Source of the DNA: Kaistia soli DSM 19436
GTDB taxonomy: Bacteria > Pseudomonadota > Alphaproteobacteria > Rhizobiales > Kaistiaceae
DNA length: 64,000 nucleotides
Direction of reading: 5' to 3'
NCBI RefSeq assembly: GCF_900129325.1
Contig: NZ_FQUP01000001.1
Location: 1,716,615 to 1,780,614, forward strand
Positions 9,501-20,718 of the stretch are shown here, one piece after another. A program made the position numbers and the translations under genes. Each line of letters starts with the position of its first letter. Position 1 is the first letter of the stretch. The notes under the pieces were generated by a model that saw nothing but the letters and a program-made list of their open reading frames with translations, was not told where the DNA came from and made no database searches.

Positions 9501-11141
9501 ATCGACAGGAATTGGATCGTGGAGACTGGACAGAGGCCGCTCGTTCCCTTCGCCAATTTCGGCTTGGATCTTGCCCTCAAGCCGAGCGTAACGCCGGATG
9601 TCGTCGGCCATCAGCTGCCATCCAAGCGAGCGAGCGAAGTGCTGGAAGAGCGCCAACTTGCTTAGCGAGACGCCCTTGGCGGGCTCGGCACAATCGAACA
9701 GGGCATCAAGACTGTCGAACAGCGAGCGATAGACGAGGTGACCAATTTCGATCGGCTCGGCCATCCGCCATTCCTGATTGAAGAACCGGGGCGTTGCCCC
9801 ATCTTCCGCAACTAAATTGCGAGGAATGGCGTCGATGAGGCTTCCCGAGATAGTGGTGTTCGCATCGGGAAGAGGCGATTCTGTTAAGCCCGCTTCGGAG
9901 AGGAGGGCGTCGAACCAGCGCCGAGCCCAGCCTGTCCAGTCATCAAGGGTCCAGCCCGGCCGCGATAGCAGCGCCGCGAGTTCGGCGTGCCAGCTCGGCG
10001 CAGCCTCGAAAGGCTCATCCGCGGCGTGCAGCGAGATGGCGGCGGACACCGTTGCAGCAGCCTTCGGCGCAAGATGGCGCCGCTCGACCATCAGGGCGCC
10101 GTCGCGCCAGACGAAACGGAGTTCTTTCGCGAAGGCGGGTGGCCGCGGCGCGCCGTAGTGCACCGCGAGCACCTCGTGTTCCGGCAGTTCGGCATCCGAA
10201 CTCACGACGAGGAAGGAATCCGTCAGATCCGGCCAGAGGCCGTTGCGGAAAGCCAGTTTCCAGGCGTGGCCATGCGAAAGAGCGACGGGCCTGCGTCCTT
10301 GCGGATCGGCACGGACTGCCGCCGCGATCAAGGCCGACAGGTCTACGTCGTGCCGCAGCAGACGGTCGGAGAGCAGCGAGACCGGAAGCTTGCGGTCTGG
10401 CAGCGGAAACCACCACTGCTGGCTCGGCAGGCCGTGCTTTGCCAGACGAAGCGAAAGTTCGGCCCGTCCGAACGTCGCCAGACCGTCTGTTGGAAGGAGG
10501 TCATCGATAGGATTTTCGGCCGAGCCGGAGAGATATTTTAGCCCGAGCTGATTCTCGACCGCGATGATGAAGATGCCGCCGGGCCTCAGGAAGCTTCGCG
10601 CGCGCGCCATCAGCGCAGCCACTGGATCGGCCTCCTCGGCGCCGAAGAACAGGCGCGTGGACCCTATAAGGTCGATCAGAGTTACCACGTCGAACTGCTG
10701 CCCCTTCGGCAGCGAAGCGAAGTCGTCGGCGACGACGCTGACGTTCGGAAGGTCGGCACACCGTGCGGCTGCGGCCGCGGCGCGGCGCCTGCGCTTCTCG
10801 ACAGCGACGACGCTGGCGCCTGTCTCGCCGAGGTAGCGGGTTAGGCTCCCGCTACCTGCGCCGATCTCGAGGATATCTCCCTGCAAAAGATGGCGGAGCG
10901 GGCGCAGGAGGTTGGCGCGCCTTGCACTGAAATCTTCGCTGACGGGGCCGTCCGGGTCCGCTTTCTGAAGTTCGAGCGACAAGGACGAACGATCGAAGCT
11001 TTCGTGCATGATCCTGGCGACGCGGTCGTCTGCATCGTCACCATCGGTGACATGGGAATGAAGCTCCTTTCCCCGATGCCAAAGATTGAGTGTTGCGTTG
11101 AAGCGATAATATTCGCCAAGCCATACGTTGTTCTTATTCAT
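6519..11141 (-). CDS. Giant fused methyltransferase / kinase-like / coiled-coil / glycosyltransferase / RgpF-like protein
   Basis: 1540 residues from ATG 11141 (the frame opens at a weak TTG, 11180). Domains in order: a SAM methyltransferase with DILEIGAGSGSLTRYL (about 89-200); a segment with S-L-I-D-A-I-P-R-N then F-F-N-Q-E-W (about 435-458), which looks like an aminoglycoside-kinase-type catalytic loop and metal site; a coiled coil (about 560-620); a repeat of the type FDxxFY...YPDV...HYxxxGxxxGR (about 713-780); a GT-B glycosyltransferase (about 800-1215) with GMGMISMRKGVDSFI and LDPLPNVSIDCALQG; a second, poorer FY/HY repeat; and a C-terminal rhamnan-synthesis F (RgpF) type domain (about 1300-1540) with NQGRDIGPFL and GHFHGKRS. 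It probably adds and modifies rhamnose-type residues on a lipid-linked glycan. Confidence 0.85.
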   Translation of the reverse strand: MNKNNVWLGEYYRFNATLNLWHRGKELHSHVTDGDDADDRVARIMHESFDRSSLSLELQKADPDGPVSEDFSARRANLLRPLRHLLQGDILEIGAGSGSLTRYLGETGASVVAVEKRRRRAAAAAARCADLPNVSVVADDFASLPKGQQFDVVTLIDLIGSTRLFFGAEEADPVAALMARARSFLRPGGIFIIAVENQLGLKYLSGSAENPIDDLLPTDGLATFGRAELSLRLAKHGLPSQQWWFPLPDRKLPVSLLSDRLLRHDVDLSALIAAAVRADPQGRRPVALSHGHAWKLAFRNGLWPDLTDSFLVVSSDAELPEHEVLAVHYGAPRPPAFAKELRFVWRDGALMVERRHLAPKAAATVSAAISLHAADEPFEAAPSWHAELAALLSRPGWTLDDWTGWARRWFDALLSEAGLTESPLPDANTTISGSLIDAIPRNLVAEDGATPRFFNQEWRMAEPIEIGHLVYRSLFDSLDALFDCAEPAKGVSLSKLALFQHFARSLGWQLMADDIRRYARLEGKIQAEIGEGNERPLSSLHDPIPVDIGLRQLPISAAHHLRQEIANARLKAERLADVLKTREQERQLVLRRVEEIEQELWREKQATREARREITTMAAAGDHLAWQLRRAYSKPWNPMRQGLQRFGLRMILLLKPLLPKRNLRSFQNSLQKRKPARFQLEWEMARLQAPLLAGPDQNRAEDERDIALIESSGLFDTSFYAGTANAHAMGMSPIAHYVRHGEASGLAPSAAFDPTFYTRLYPDVAERRLSHYILFGRNEGRSAGPATSRMSFPAGLVNPSRPTVVVMVHEASRTGAPILAWNIVRAIQNRYNAVVVLQRPGALLTAFQQVADVTVELPDSFQPYEAEYDELAKELIRHYRPEYVIANSVETRGVVPEFERNGVPVVALVHEFSSYYRPVGRLSALFEHASQIVFPAQVVADAALSDHGKILPRRYAILPQGSSELPEGGTGAPAPNPQILKRPNLPEHGDVSALPPRDGTLFIVGMGMISMRKGVDSFIAAAADVARRRPDLKVKFAWAGEAYTYDQPYVDFIEAQVERSGLGDRFSFLGAFSDMEPLYARTDVMVLSSRLDPLPNVSIDCALQGIPVLCFENASGMAEILLKRPDTRQLVVPYLDSGALADRLIDLATDDELRKTLSAAMREIGESTFDMQGYVRALDQLAQHSLRMHRQARLDFETIEAAGIFNSTLYQTGALVQLGEKEALRNYLRASRNAVPRGEPLSGHFVRRPVEGFHPLIYAAENADYREDTGEDPLAHYLRSGAPNGPWRHKVITPQADTARAASRLKVAVHGHFHYPELLPEFVERLSRSRTRCDLLITTTSDERQDELERSLATLDVTGTVIVVPNQGRDIGPFLSAFPREKIFSYDLIGHFHGKRSLHSATSMGEVWRTFLWEHLVGGEFPMMDEIARAFESDPQLGLVFAEDPYLWDWNDNRGIAEDIAARMGIKLRNHFDFPIGTMFWARPAALAPLFDLGLKWDDYPLEPVPIDGTLLHVLERMLPFATKKAGYDYATTYVREYRR

Positions 11142-11512
11142 TCTCTGATTGTCTTGTCGATCGCCGAGAGGTGGTTCCAAACAATCTGGCCGGGAGGCGA
11201 ACGAGAGGATCGCGCGGGCGTCACGTGCGCAAACTCTCGGATAACATTGTCAGGTCTTGCCCGACGTTTCTATTATGAAGCGCGATGTCGTGTCCATTGC
11301 TTGCCATCGAGAGTGGTGGGCTGGTGCGACAATTACTCACGTGAAAGACGCCCGGCGCCCGCGTTCGCGGTACCAGCGAAGGCAAAAAGTGGTGCGGACC
11401 GCCGAGCCTCTTGAGGCTCTGTCGATCGATCGGCCCCGATGAGTGGCGGCCGCTCGTGCCAGTTGTCGGCGAAGAGAGCCAGCCGGTATGTGATACCCGC
11501 TGGCGTTCCCGA
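11142..11512. other. Intergenic gap between the giant fusion gene and rmlB
   Basis: 371 bases with no credible gene; small open frames on the forward strand lack a ribosome site and family likeness. A short hairpin, GAGCCT-CTTG-AGGCTC at 11404-11419, has no T run and is at best a weak terminator for the leftward rml operon. The half next to 11141 should hold the promoter of the giant gene, but I see no clear -35/-10 pair. Confidence 0.4.
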
Positions 11513-12568
11513 TCAGGGCGGCGTCAGGACACCGAGCCTCTCGCCCTCGTAGACCGATGAGCGCAGGGGGCGCCACCACCAGTCGTTCTCGATGTACCAG
11601 GCGACCGTCTTCGCGATGCCGCTTTCGAATGTCTCGCGGGCACGCCATCCGAGCTCCGTCTCAAGTTTGGAGGCGTCGATCGCGTAGCGCGCGTCATGGC
11701 CGGGCCGGTCGACGACGTATTTGATCAGTTGCTCATGCGGGGCGTCCTTCGGCCTCCAATCGTCCATCAATGCGCAGACATGCTTCACAACGTCGATGTT
11801 GCGGCGCTCGTTGCGTCCGCCGACATTGTACTTCTCGCCGAGGCGCCCCTTTGTCGCGATGAGATGCAGCGCCCTTGCGTGGTCCTCGACGAAAAGCCAG
11901 TCGCGAATGTTCAGGCCCTGCCCGTAGACCGGCAGCGGCTTGCCTTCGAGCGCGTTCAGGATGATCAGCGGGATCAGCTTTTCGGGAAAGTGATAGGGCC
12001 CGTAATTGTTCGAGCAGTTCGACACAACCACGGGCAGACCATAGGTGCGATGCCAGGCGATCGCCAAGTGGTCGCTCGCCGCCTTGGACGCGGAATAGGG
12101 CGAGGAGGGGTCGTAGGGCGTCGTCTCTTTGAACAGCCCCTCGTCACCAAGCGACCCATAAACTTCATCAGTCGAAACGTGGAGGAACCGGAACTGCTCC
12201 TTCGCGCCGGCCGGCAAGCCCATCCAATACTGACGCGCCGCTTCCAGAAGCGTGTAGGTGCCGACGATATTGGTTGAAATGAAGTCTCCGGCGCCGGTGA
12301 TCGAGCGGTCGACATGGCTTTCAGCGGCGAGATGCATGATGCAGTCGGGCTGGAAGCCAGCGATGGCCTCTGAAAGCGGGCCGCGATCGCAGATATCGAT
12401 CTGGGCAAAGCGATAGTTGGGCGCGTTCGCGATCGTCTTCAGCGAAGTGAGCGTCCCGGCATAGGTCAATTTGTCGATGACCAGCACGTCGGCGCCGACT
12501 TCGCCCACGAGATGGCGAACCAATGCCGAACCGATGAATCCGGCGCCGCCGGTTACAATGATTTTCAT
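11513..12568 (-). CDS. rmlB: dTDP-glucose 4,6-dehydratase
   Basis: 351 residues; converts dTDP-glucose to dTDP-4-keto-6-deoxyglucose, the second step of dTDP-L-rhamnose synthesis. It opens with [20 protein letters not shown] (NAD motif), has the dehydratase active-site DEVYG, the Y-x-x-x-K pair in [12 protein letters not shown], and the family signatures [16 protein letters not shown] and [18 protein letters not shown]. The start is ATG 12568, where the family begins; the longer frame to 12688 overlaps rmlA and is rejected. It is the last gene of the rmlC-D-A-B operon, 52 bases after rmlA. Confidence 0.97.
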   Translation of the reverse strand: MKIIVTGGAGFIGSALVRHLVGEVGADVLVIDKLTYAGTLTSLKTIANAPNYRFAQIDICDRGPLSEAIAGFQPDCIMHLAAESHVDRSITGAGDFISTNIVGTYTLLEAARQYWMGLPAGAKEQFRFLHVSTDEVYGSLGDEGLFKETTPYDPSSPYSASKAASDHLAIAWHRTYGLPVVVSNCSNNYGPYHFPEKLIPLIILNALEGKPLPVYGQGLNIRDWLFVEDHARALHLIATKGRLGEKYNVGGRNERRNIDVVKHVCALMDDWRPKDAPHEQLIKYVVDRPGHDARYAIDASKLETELGWRARETFESGIAKTVAWYIENDWWWRPLRSSVYEGERLGVLTPP

Positions 12569-12620
12569 GTTTCGATCCACCAAAGCGATAGCCTGACATC
12601 CCCCGCGCGGCCGCGCGTGG

Positions 12621-13487
12621 TCAGGCTTCCGCAAGCTTGAGCAGGTACTTCCCATAGGCGGTTTTCGAGAACTGCTTGCCGAACACAATCAGTTCGTCGC
12701 GGGAGATGAAGCCGTTGAGATAGGCGATCTCTTCGATGCAGGCGATGTGCGTGCCGGTCCGGTGCTGCATGGTGCGCACGAATTGGCTCGCCTCGAGGAG
12801 GCTGTCATGGGTCCCAGTGTCGAGCCAGGCAAAGCCTCGCGACATGCGCTCGACGAAGAGCGCACCCGCTTCCATATACACACGATTGAGATCGGTGATC
12901 TCATATTCGCCGCGCGGTGAGGGTTTGAGCCTCTGCGCATGGCCGACAACGGCATTGTCGTAGAAATAAAGCCCGGTCACCGCGAAGGGCGACTTCGGCA
13001 GGGGGGGCTTTTCCTCGATGCTGAGTGCCTTGCCGGTCGTGTCGAGCTCGATGACGCCGTAGCGTTCCGGATCATCGACCTCGTAGGCGAAGACGGTCGC
13101 TCCGGTCGGACGCGCCTTGGCCCGATCCAAGAGTTCCAGCATGCCGGCACCGAAGAAGATGTTGTCGCCGAGAATGAGCGCGACGTTGTCGTCGCCTATG
13201 AAGTCAGCGCCAAGCGTGAAGGCCTGTGCCAGGCCGTCCGGGCTCGGCTGCATCACATAGGAAAATGAAACGCCCCATTTAGAGCCGTCGCCAAACAGGC
13301 GCTTGTAGCTGTCCAGATACTCCGGCGAGGAGATGATCAGGATCTCTCTTATCCCTGCCAGCATCAGAACCGACAGCGGATAATAGATCATAGGCTTGTC
13401 ATAGACCGGAATGAGCTGCTTGTTCACCGCCAGGGTGGCGGGATGAAGCCGCGTTCCGGAACCGCCTGCGAGGACGATGCCTTTCAC
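12621..13487 (-). CDS. rmlA: Glucose-1-phosphate thymidylyltransferase
   Basis: 288 residues, normal for the short RmlA type. It joins glucose 1-phosphate and dTTP to give dTDP-glucose, the committed step to dTDP-L-rhamnose and other deoxysugars. The N-terminus [18 protein letters not shown] is the nucleotidyl-transferase motif, [17 protein letters not shown] follows as in all RmlA proteins, and LGDNIFFG holds the metal-binding Asp. EEKPPLPKS and the C-terminal allosteric helix region are also present. It is third in the leftward operon, 19 bases after rmlD. Confidence 0.97.
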   Translation of the reverse strand: MKGIVLAGGSGTRLHPATLAVNKQLIPVYDKPMIYYPLSVLMLAGIREILIISSPEYLDSYKRLFGDGSKWGVSFSYVMQPSPDGLAQAFTLGADFIGDDNVALILGDNIFFGAGMLELLDRAKARPTGATVFAYEVDDPERYGVIELDTTGKALSIEEKPPLPKSPFAVTGLYFYDNAVVGHAQRLKPSPRGEYEITDLNRVYMEAGALFVERMSRGFAWLDTGTHDSLLEASQFVRTMQHRTGTHIACIEEIAYLNGFISRDELIVFGKQFSKTAYGKYLLKLAEA

Positions 13488-13506
13488 GACGATAATCCTT
13501 TTCTTT

Positions 13507-14388
13507 TCATTCTTGCCTCCGCAGATCGTGAAGGACCTCGCGAAGAGCGTCTGTGAAAGGTCGCGCGATCAATCCGTAGTCGTGCGCGAGCTTCGCGCCG
13601 CCGAGGACCGAATTGGCCGGGCGACGCGCCGGAGTCGGATAGTCATGGGTCGCGATGGCCTCGACCTCGGGCACCTGCAGCCCGGCTTCGGCCTCGCGGC
13701 TGAAGATCTCCCGCGCAAAGCCACACCAGGTCGTCGCGCCATCATTCACGAAATGATAGGTGCCGACCGGGGCTGCGGGGTCTTCGATCATTCTCAGCGC
13801 GATCGCAGCAAGTACGTCGGCTAGATCGTGCGCGCTGGTTGGGCAGCCATGCTGATCGTCGACAACGCGCAGCCGGTCGCGGGTCGCGCCCAACCGCAGC
13901 ATGGTCTTGACGAAATTCGTGCCATCGGCGGAGAACACCCAGGACGTCCGGACGATCGCGGACCGGGGATTGCCAGTGCGGATGGCTTGCTCGCCGCTCT
14001 CCTTTGAAGCGCCGTAGACGCCGAGGGGCCGCACGGCGTCCTCTTCGAGATAGGCGCCCACCTTCGTGCCGTCGAAGACGTAGTCCGTCGATACGTGGAC
14101 CATCGGAATGCCGGCGCGAGCCGTGGCGGTTGACAGTGCGACGGGGCCGATCGCATTGACCGTCCAGGCCGCGAGGCTATCGCTCTCGGCCTTGTCGACT
14201 GCCGTATAGGCGGCCGCATTGATGACGGCGGCATAGCCGCCTTTTTCGACATAGTCGGCGATGCGACCGGGTGCAGCGAGGTCAAGTTCAGCGCGTGTCG
14301 GCAGGTCCAGCGAAACACCGTGCGGCCATGTCCGGCGCGCAAGAGCCGCGCCGACCTGTCCGGTTCCGCCGGTAACGAGGATGCGCAT
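13507..14388 (-). CDS. rmlD: dTDP-4-dehydrorhamnose reductase
   Basis: 293 residues. Uses NAD(P)H to reduce dTDP-4-keto-L-rhamnose to dTDP-L-rhamnose, the last step of the pathway. It starts [16 protein letters not shown], has the family signatures [14 protein letters not shown] and [13 protein letters not shown], the Y-x-x-x-K pair in [12 protein letters not shown], and RTSWVFS. It lies 10 bases after rmlC and 19 before rmlA on the same strand. Confidence 0.96.
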   Translation of the reverse strand: MRILVTGGTGQVGAALARRTWPHGVSLDLPTRAELDLAAPGRIADYVEKGGYAAVINAAAYTAVDKAESDSLAAWTVNAIGPVALSTATARAGIPMVHVSTDYVFDGTKVGAYLEEDAVRPLGVYGASKESGEQAIRTGNPRSAIVRTSWVFSADGTNFVKTMLRLGATRDRLRVVDDQHGCPTSAHDLADVLAAIALRMIEDPAAPVGTYHFVNDGATTWCGFAREIFSREAEAGLQVPEVEAIATHDYPTPARRPANSVLGGAKLAHDYGLIARPFTDALREVLHDLRRQE

Positions 14389-14398
14389 CCTGCTAGCC

Positions 14399-14971
14399 TC
14401 AGACTTCGATCATTTGCATGGGCCGCCCGTCGCCGGCGAAGGGGCTCTCGAACCCCGCGAGGCGCGGCAGGCGCCCATCCTTGTCGCTCAGCAAGGGCGC
14501 CGCGTCGGCCGGCAATGGCCAGGCGATGCCGATTTCGGGATCGTTCCAGGCGAGCCCGGCATCACAGTCCGGGGCGTAGAAGTTGGAGACCTTGTAGGTC
14601 ACTTCCGTGTCGGGCTCCATCGTGAAGAAACCATGCGCGTAGCCCACGGGAATGAAGAGTTCGTGGCCGTTATCGGCGCTGAGTTCCGCACCGATCCACT
14701 GGCCGAAAGTCGGCGAACCCTTGCGAATGTCTACGGCGACGTCGAAGATCCGGCCGCGGACGCAACGAACGAGCTTATCCTGGCCGAAGGGTGGTGTCTG
14801 GAAGTGAAGGCCGCGCAGCGTGCCGATCCGGACGGAGAGGGAATGATTGTCCTGAACGAAGCGACAACTGATCCCAAAGCTTTCGAACTTCTTCTCGTTG
14901 TAAACCTCACTGAACCAGCCGCGATCATCACCAAATCGCTTCGGTTTCACGAGAACTATCGTAGAGTTCAT
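14399..14971 (-). CDS. rmlC: dTDP-4-dehydrorhamnose 3,5-epimerase
   Basis: 190-residue cupin epimerase. It inverts C3 and C5 of dTDP-4-keto-6-deoxyglucose. Typical segments are GWFSEVYNEKKFESFGI, FVQDNHSLS, the catalytic His in LRGLHFQ, DKLVRC with the active-site Lys, and VGYAHGFFT with the second catalytic site region. It is the first gene of the rmlC-D-A-B operon, read away from ligA, so the operon promoter should be in the 166 bases between 14972 and 15137. Confidence 0.96.
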   Translation of the reverse strand: MNSTIVLVKPKRFGDDRGWFSEVYNEKKFESFGISCRFVQDNHSLSVRIGTLRGLHFQTPPFGQDKLVRCVRGRIFDVAVDIRKGSPTFGQWIGAELSADNGHELFIPVGYAHGFFTMEPDTEVTYKVSNFYAPDCDAGLAWNDPEIGIAWPLPADAAPLLSDKDGRLPRLAGFESPFAGDGRPMQMIEV

Positions 14972-15113
14972 CTTTTACTCGAAATCCCCGCCTAGCGCAT
15001 GAGCGCGTCGCAACATGCCGGAAAGTCCCAGGCCTGTCGAGGCCCCGACTGGTCGTCGCGCCCGTCGATCGTTGCCGCTAGACCCTTGATGCAACGTCGT
15101 CAGCGCGGCATAG

Positions 15114-17573
<2,460 letters not shown>

Positions 17574-17581
17574 GCCTATGC

Positions 17582-17609
17582 AAAAAGAGCCCCGCCTGAG
17601 GCGGGGCTC
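17582..17609 (-). terminator. Rho-independent terminator of the PRC-barrel gene
   Basis: GAGCCCCGCC-TGA-GGCGGGGCTC (17587-17609) is a perfect 10-bp stem. On the reverse strand it is followed at once by TTTTT (17582-17586), so it serves the leftward gene ending at 17642. It may also slow read-through from ligA, which converges on it. Confidence 0.9.
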
Positions 17610-17641
17610 GATCGCTGCGCAAAGATGCGCGCGCTGCCAGA

Positions 17642-18190
17642 CTACGGCGCAGTGGTCGACGGGGCTGCCGGGGCCATCGGCGTGGCCGGGTCCGTCGGGG
17701 TGACCGGATCAGCCGGGGCGGTCGAGCCCGTGGCTTCGGCTGGCGTCGCATCCGGCACCTTGAACTCGGGAGCTGCGGTCAGCTCGTCCTTGGTGGTGTT
17801 CAGGCGGTACTTCCAGCTGTTGCCGTCAGCGACGCGCTCAAGGGCACTCGGATTTACGGCGACATTCTTCTCACCAATTCCGAGGAAGCCACCGACACCG
17901 ATGACGACCGCCTTGACCTGACCGTCCTTGGTAGCAATCAGGTCGTTGACGTCGCCGAGGTTTTCATCGCCGACGCCATAGATCGTCGAACCGATCAGCC
18001 GCGAGGCGACCCAATCGTCAGCGGCCGGCGCAGCGACAAAACGGTCGAGCGGGGCTGTCGGGGTAACCGGCGTGACAGTATCGCCGGTTGCAGCCGGCGG
18101 GGTCGTGGGGGCCGGGGTCGCATCCTGCGCGAAGGCAGGTGCAGCCGCCAGAAGTCCGGCAATAGCCGTGGCCGCGAAGAGCTTCGTCAT
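17642..18190 (-). CDS. Secreted PRC-barrel domain protein
   Basis: 182 residues. The first 21 residues are a signal peptide (MTKLFAATAIAGLLAAAPAFA, site AFA-QD). A Pro/Thr/Ala-rich linker leads to a PRC-barrel domain (about 58-125): ASRLIGSTIYGVGDENLGDV, IATKDGQVKAVVIGVGGFLG. A second low-complexity Pro/Ala/Thr tail of about 40 residues closes the protein. PRC-barrel exported proteins are common and multi-copy in Hyphomicrobiales; their function in the periplasm is not established. It is a single-gene unit with its own terminator, convergent with ligA. Confidence 0.85.
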   Translation of the reverse strand: MTKLFAATAIAGLLAAAPAFAQDATPAPTTPPAATGDTVTPVTPTAPLDRFVAAPAADDWVASRLIGSTIYGVGDENLGDVNDLIATKDGQVKAVVIGVGGFLGIGEKNVAVNPSALERVADGNSWKYRLNTTKDELTAAPEFKVPDATPAEATGSTAPADPVTPTDPATPMAPAAPSTTAP

Positions 18191-18316
18191 GATTAACTCC
18201 GTGATTTTATGTGACTATCAGAGCGTTTGCTCAGTCATCCAACGGAGTTATGCCGCTCGCGTTCCCTGCGGCCGCCGAAAAAATAGCGCTGCCGTGATGG
18301 GGCGGCGCAGGTCGTG

Positions 18317-20155
18317 TCATACGCTCAGGGGTTGCGTCGCCAGCTTCAGGAAGACGAGCGCATTCCCCTCGAGCTGCGGGGCGAGCGCGTCGTGGACGCG
18401 AGCGTGATAGGCGTCGAGCCAGGCTCTTTCGGGTGCCGTCATCAGCGCTGGATCGATCAGATTGCGGTCGATCGGCGCCAGCGTCAGCGTCTCGAAGGAG
18501 AGCATCGGCCGGTCGCCGCCGGCGATCTCGGTCGGAGGTTCGACGACGATCAGGTTCTCGATGCGGATGCCATAGGCGCCCGTCTTGTAGTAGCCGGGCT
18601 CGTTGGAGAGGATCATGCCGGGCTCGAGCGCGACGTTGCCGGTCTTCGAAATGCGGGCTGGCCCCTCATGCACCTGCAGGAAGACGCCGACGCCATGGCC
18701 GGTGCCGTGATCGTAGTCGAGGCCGGCTTGCCAAAGCGCCAGACGGGCAAGCGTATCGAGCTGTGCGCCCGTGGTCCCCTTTGGGAAGCGAGCGGTCGAT
18801 AGCGCGATATGCCCCTTCAGCACGCGGGTGAAGCGATCGCGCATCTCATCGGTCGGCCGCCCGACGGCGATGGTGCGGGTGATATCAGTCGTGCCGTCCT
18901 GAAACTGGGCGCCGGAATCGACCAGATAGAGCTGCCCGGGTTCGATCGCGCGATCGGTTGCCTCGGTCACGCGGTAATGGACGATGGCGCCGTTCGAGCC
19001 GGCACCGGAGATGGTGTCGAACGAAATCTCCATCAAAGGCTCCCCATCGGCAGCCCCGACCTCCGCGCGGAAGGCCTCAAGGCGCTTGGCGGCACTGATC
19101 TCGGTGAGGCCGCCCTTTGCTGCTTCGGCGTCGATCCAGGCGAGAAAACGCGTGACCGCAGCCCCGTCGCGCCGATGCGCGCGGCGCATGCCCTCGAGTT
19201 CGGCGGCATTTTTCCGTGCCTTGGGCAGCGAGACGGGGTCGCTGCCTTCGACCAGGGCGCCACCCGCGCTGGTCAGCGCATGGGCGAGCGCGTCTGGCGT
19301 TGACTGCGGATCGGCGAGGACACGCGCCCCGGCCGCACCTAGCTTGGCGAGATCGCCGGCCAGCGCCGCTTCTTCCTTGATGTCGGCAAGGTCGGCGAGC
19401 GCGTCGCGAACGGCGTTCGACAGCTTGCGGCCATCGATATAGAGCGAAGGCGGTCCGTCGCGCCGCAGGATGGCGTAGGACAGCGCCACCGGATTATGCG
19501 GAACATCGCCGCCGCGGATGTTGAAGGTCCAGGCGATCGAATCGGTCTGGGCGAGGATTGCGGCATCGACGCCTTTGTCGGCGAGGAGCACACGGAGCCG
19601 CTCGATCTTCGCGGTCGCGCTTTCGCCGGCGAGCGCGTCGGGCTGCATCACGACCGCGGCTTGCGGCGGCGCGGGCCGGTCATGCCAGACCCTGTCGATA
19701 GGATTCTCTTCAACAGGGATTAACGTGGCGCCGGCTGACTGGGCAGCCGCCTCGAAGCGACGCACCTCGGCGATCGTCATCAAGCGCGGATCATATCCGA
19801 TGCGGTCCTTCCCACCGAGACGGCTCTTCAGCCATTCGTGCGGCGGCGTCTCGATCAGATGTTCATAAGAGAAGTCCTGGCTGTCGACCTGGTCGCGCAC
19901 CTGCAGCGTGTAGCGGCCATCGACGAAGATGGCCGCTTCGCCAGAGAGCACGATCGCAGCGCCGGCAGAGCCGGTAAAGCCCGTCAGCCAGGCAAGTCGC
20001 TCAGCCGAAGCGGGGATGTATTCGCCCTGATACTCGTCAGCATGGGGAACGATGAAGCCGGTGAGGCCGAGGCGGCTGAGCTCGGCGCGGAGGGCCGTCA
20101 CGCGCTCACCGATCGGCCCGGAGCGTGTCGGAGCTTCGAAAGTCTGGAACATCAT
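18317..20155 (-). CDS. pepP: Xaa-Pro aminopeptidase (aminopeptidase P, M24B)
   Basis: 612 residues, the long three-domain form shared with eukaryotic aminopeptidase P. It removes N-terminal residues that precede proline. Two creatinase-like domains precede a pita-bread catalytic domain; the dimetal ligands are visible as D in YLVDSGAQFQDGTTDITRT (two Asp), H in GTGHGVGVFLQVHEGP, E in SNEPGYY and E in IRIENLIVV. ATG codons at 20155 and 20152 are equivalent start choices. It is leftward, divergent from the small protein gene at 20384. Confidence 0.94.
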   Translation of the reverse strand: MMFQTFEAPTRSGPIGERVTALRAELSRLGLTGFIVPHADEYQGEYIPASAERLAWLTGFTGSAGAAIVLSGEAAIFVDGRYTLQVRDQVDSQDFSYEHLIETPPHEWLKSRLGGKDRIGYDPRLMTIAEVRRFEAAAQSAGATLIPVEENPIDRVWHDRPAPPQAAVVMQPDALAGESATAKIERLRVLLADKGVDAAILAQTDSIAWTFNIRGGDVPHNPVALSYAILRRDGPPSLYIDGRKLSNAVRDALADLADIKEEAALAGDLAKLGAAGARVLADPQSTPDALAHALTSAGGALVEGSDPVSLPKARKNAAELEGMRRAHRRDGAAVTRFLAWIDAEAAKGGLTEISAAKRLEAFRAEVGAADGEPLMEISFDTISGAGSNGAIVHYRVTEATDRAIEPGQLYLVDSGAQFQDGTTDITRTIAVGRPTDEMRDRFTRVLKGHIALSTARFPKGTTGAQLDTLARLALWQAGLDYDHGTGHGVGVFLQVHEGPARISKTGNVALEPGMILSNEPGYYKTGAYGIRIENLIVVEPPTEIAGGDRPMLSFETLTLAPIDRNLIDPALMTAPERAWLDAYHARVHDALAPQLEGNALVFLKLATQPLSV

Positions 20156-20383
20156 GAGGGCTCGCTGGGGACACTATGGTGAACGAAGCGTAGCGGCGCC
20201 GCGCTCCAGCCGCAATTGCGTTGACGGAGATGGTTGCATCGCGTCATCAATGTGTCGGAACTTTGTGCGATGCAAAAACTGCATGTCAGTCATGCCGTTG
20301 CGGCGGTTCCTTCGTGCGCTCGCCTCCACTATGTTCCTGCTTGCAACGGGGTGCCCTGGCACTTCACGGAAGGATTGGACACG

Positions 20384-20599
20384 ATGACTGCAGCTTATGG
20401 AGAGATCGGCATTGCCCCGGCAGCAAGCCGTGGGCATGGCGTCGTCCGGCGCGCGGTCGCCCGGATGAACCATACTCGCGAGCGCCAGATGCCGCGTTAT
20501 GTCAATGGCTATCAGCTTTCGCTCGACGATGCGTCGCTCGCGACCTTCGGCTTCGACCGTGAGAGCTTCGAGCGTTCGGCGTTCAGCGCCACGCTCTAG
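20384..20599 (+). CDS. Small 71-residue protein, DUF1127-like C-terminal part
   Basis: Start ATG 20384 is supported by GGAAGGA at 20368-20374; an upstream extension of the frame to 20234 lacks such support. The protein is basic in the middle (RRAVARMNHTRERQ) and ends with YQLSLDDASLATFGFDRESF, a pattern like the L-D-D-x-L-x-x-x-G-x-x-R/D core of DUF1127 (YjiS-like) small alphaproteobacterial proteins. It is monocistronic and followed by a strong terminator. Small DUF1127 proteins in related bacteria bind RNA or affect phosphate and C1 metabolism, but this link is only by likeness. I do not recognise a closer family. Confidence 0.6.
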   Translation: MTAAYGEIGIAPAASRGHGVVRRAVARMNHTRERQMPRYVNGYQLSLDDASLATFGFDRESFERSAFSATL

Positions 20600-20635
20600 G
20601 ACGACCGCTCGGCCAACGGCCCGGCATGATTGTTG

Positions 20636-20662
20636 AAGGCCCCGTCATCGGCGGGGCCTTTT
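20636..20662 (+). terminator. Rho-independent terminator after the 71-residue protein gene
   Basis: AAGGCCCCG (20636-20644) pairs perfectly with CGGGGCCTT (20652-20660) around a 7-base loop and runs into a short T tract (20659-20662). It lies 37 bases after the stop codon and before the convergent prmA. Confidence 0.85.
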
Positions 20663-20718
20663 GCTTGTCTCGTACGTCACGCGACACAGTATCAACGCCG
20701 CCCAGGCAAGACGCCGCC

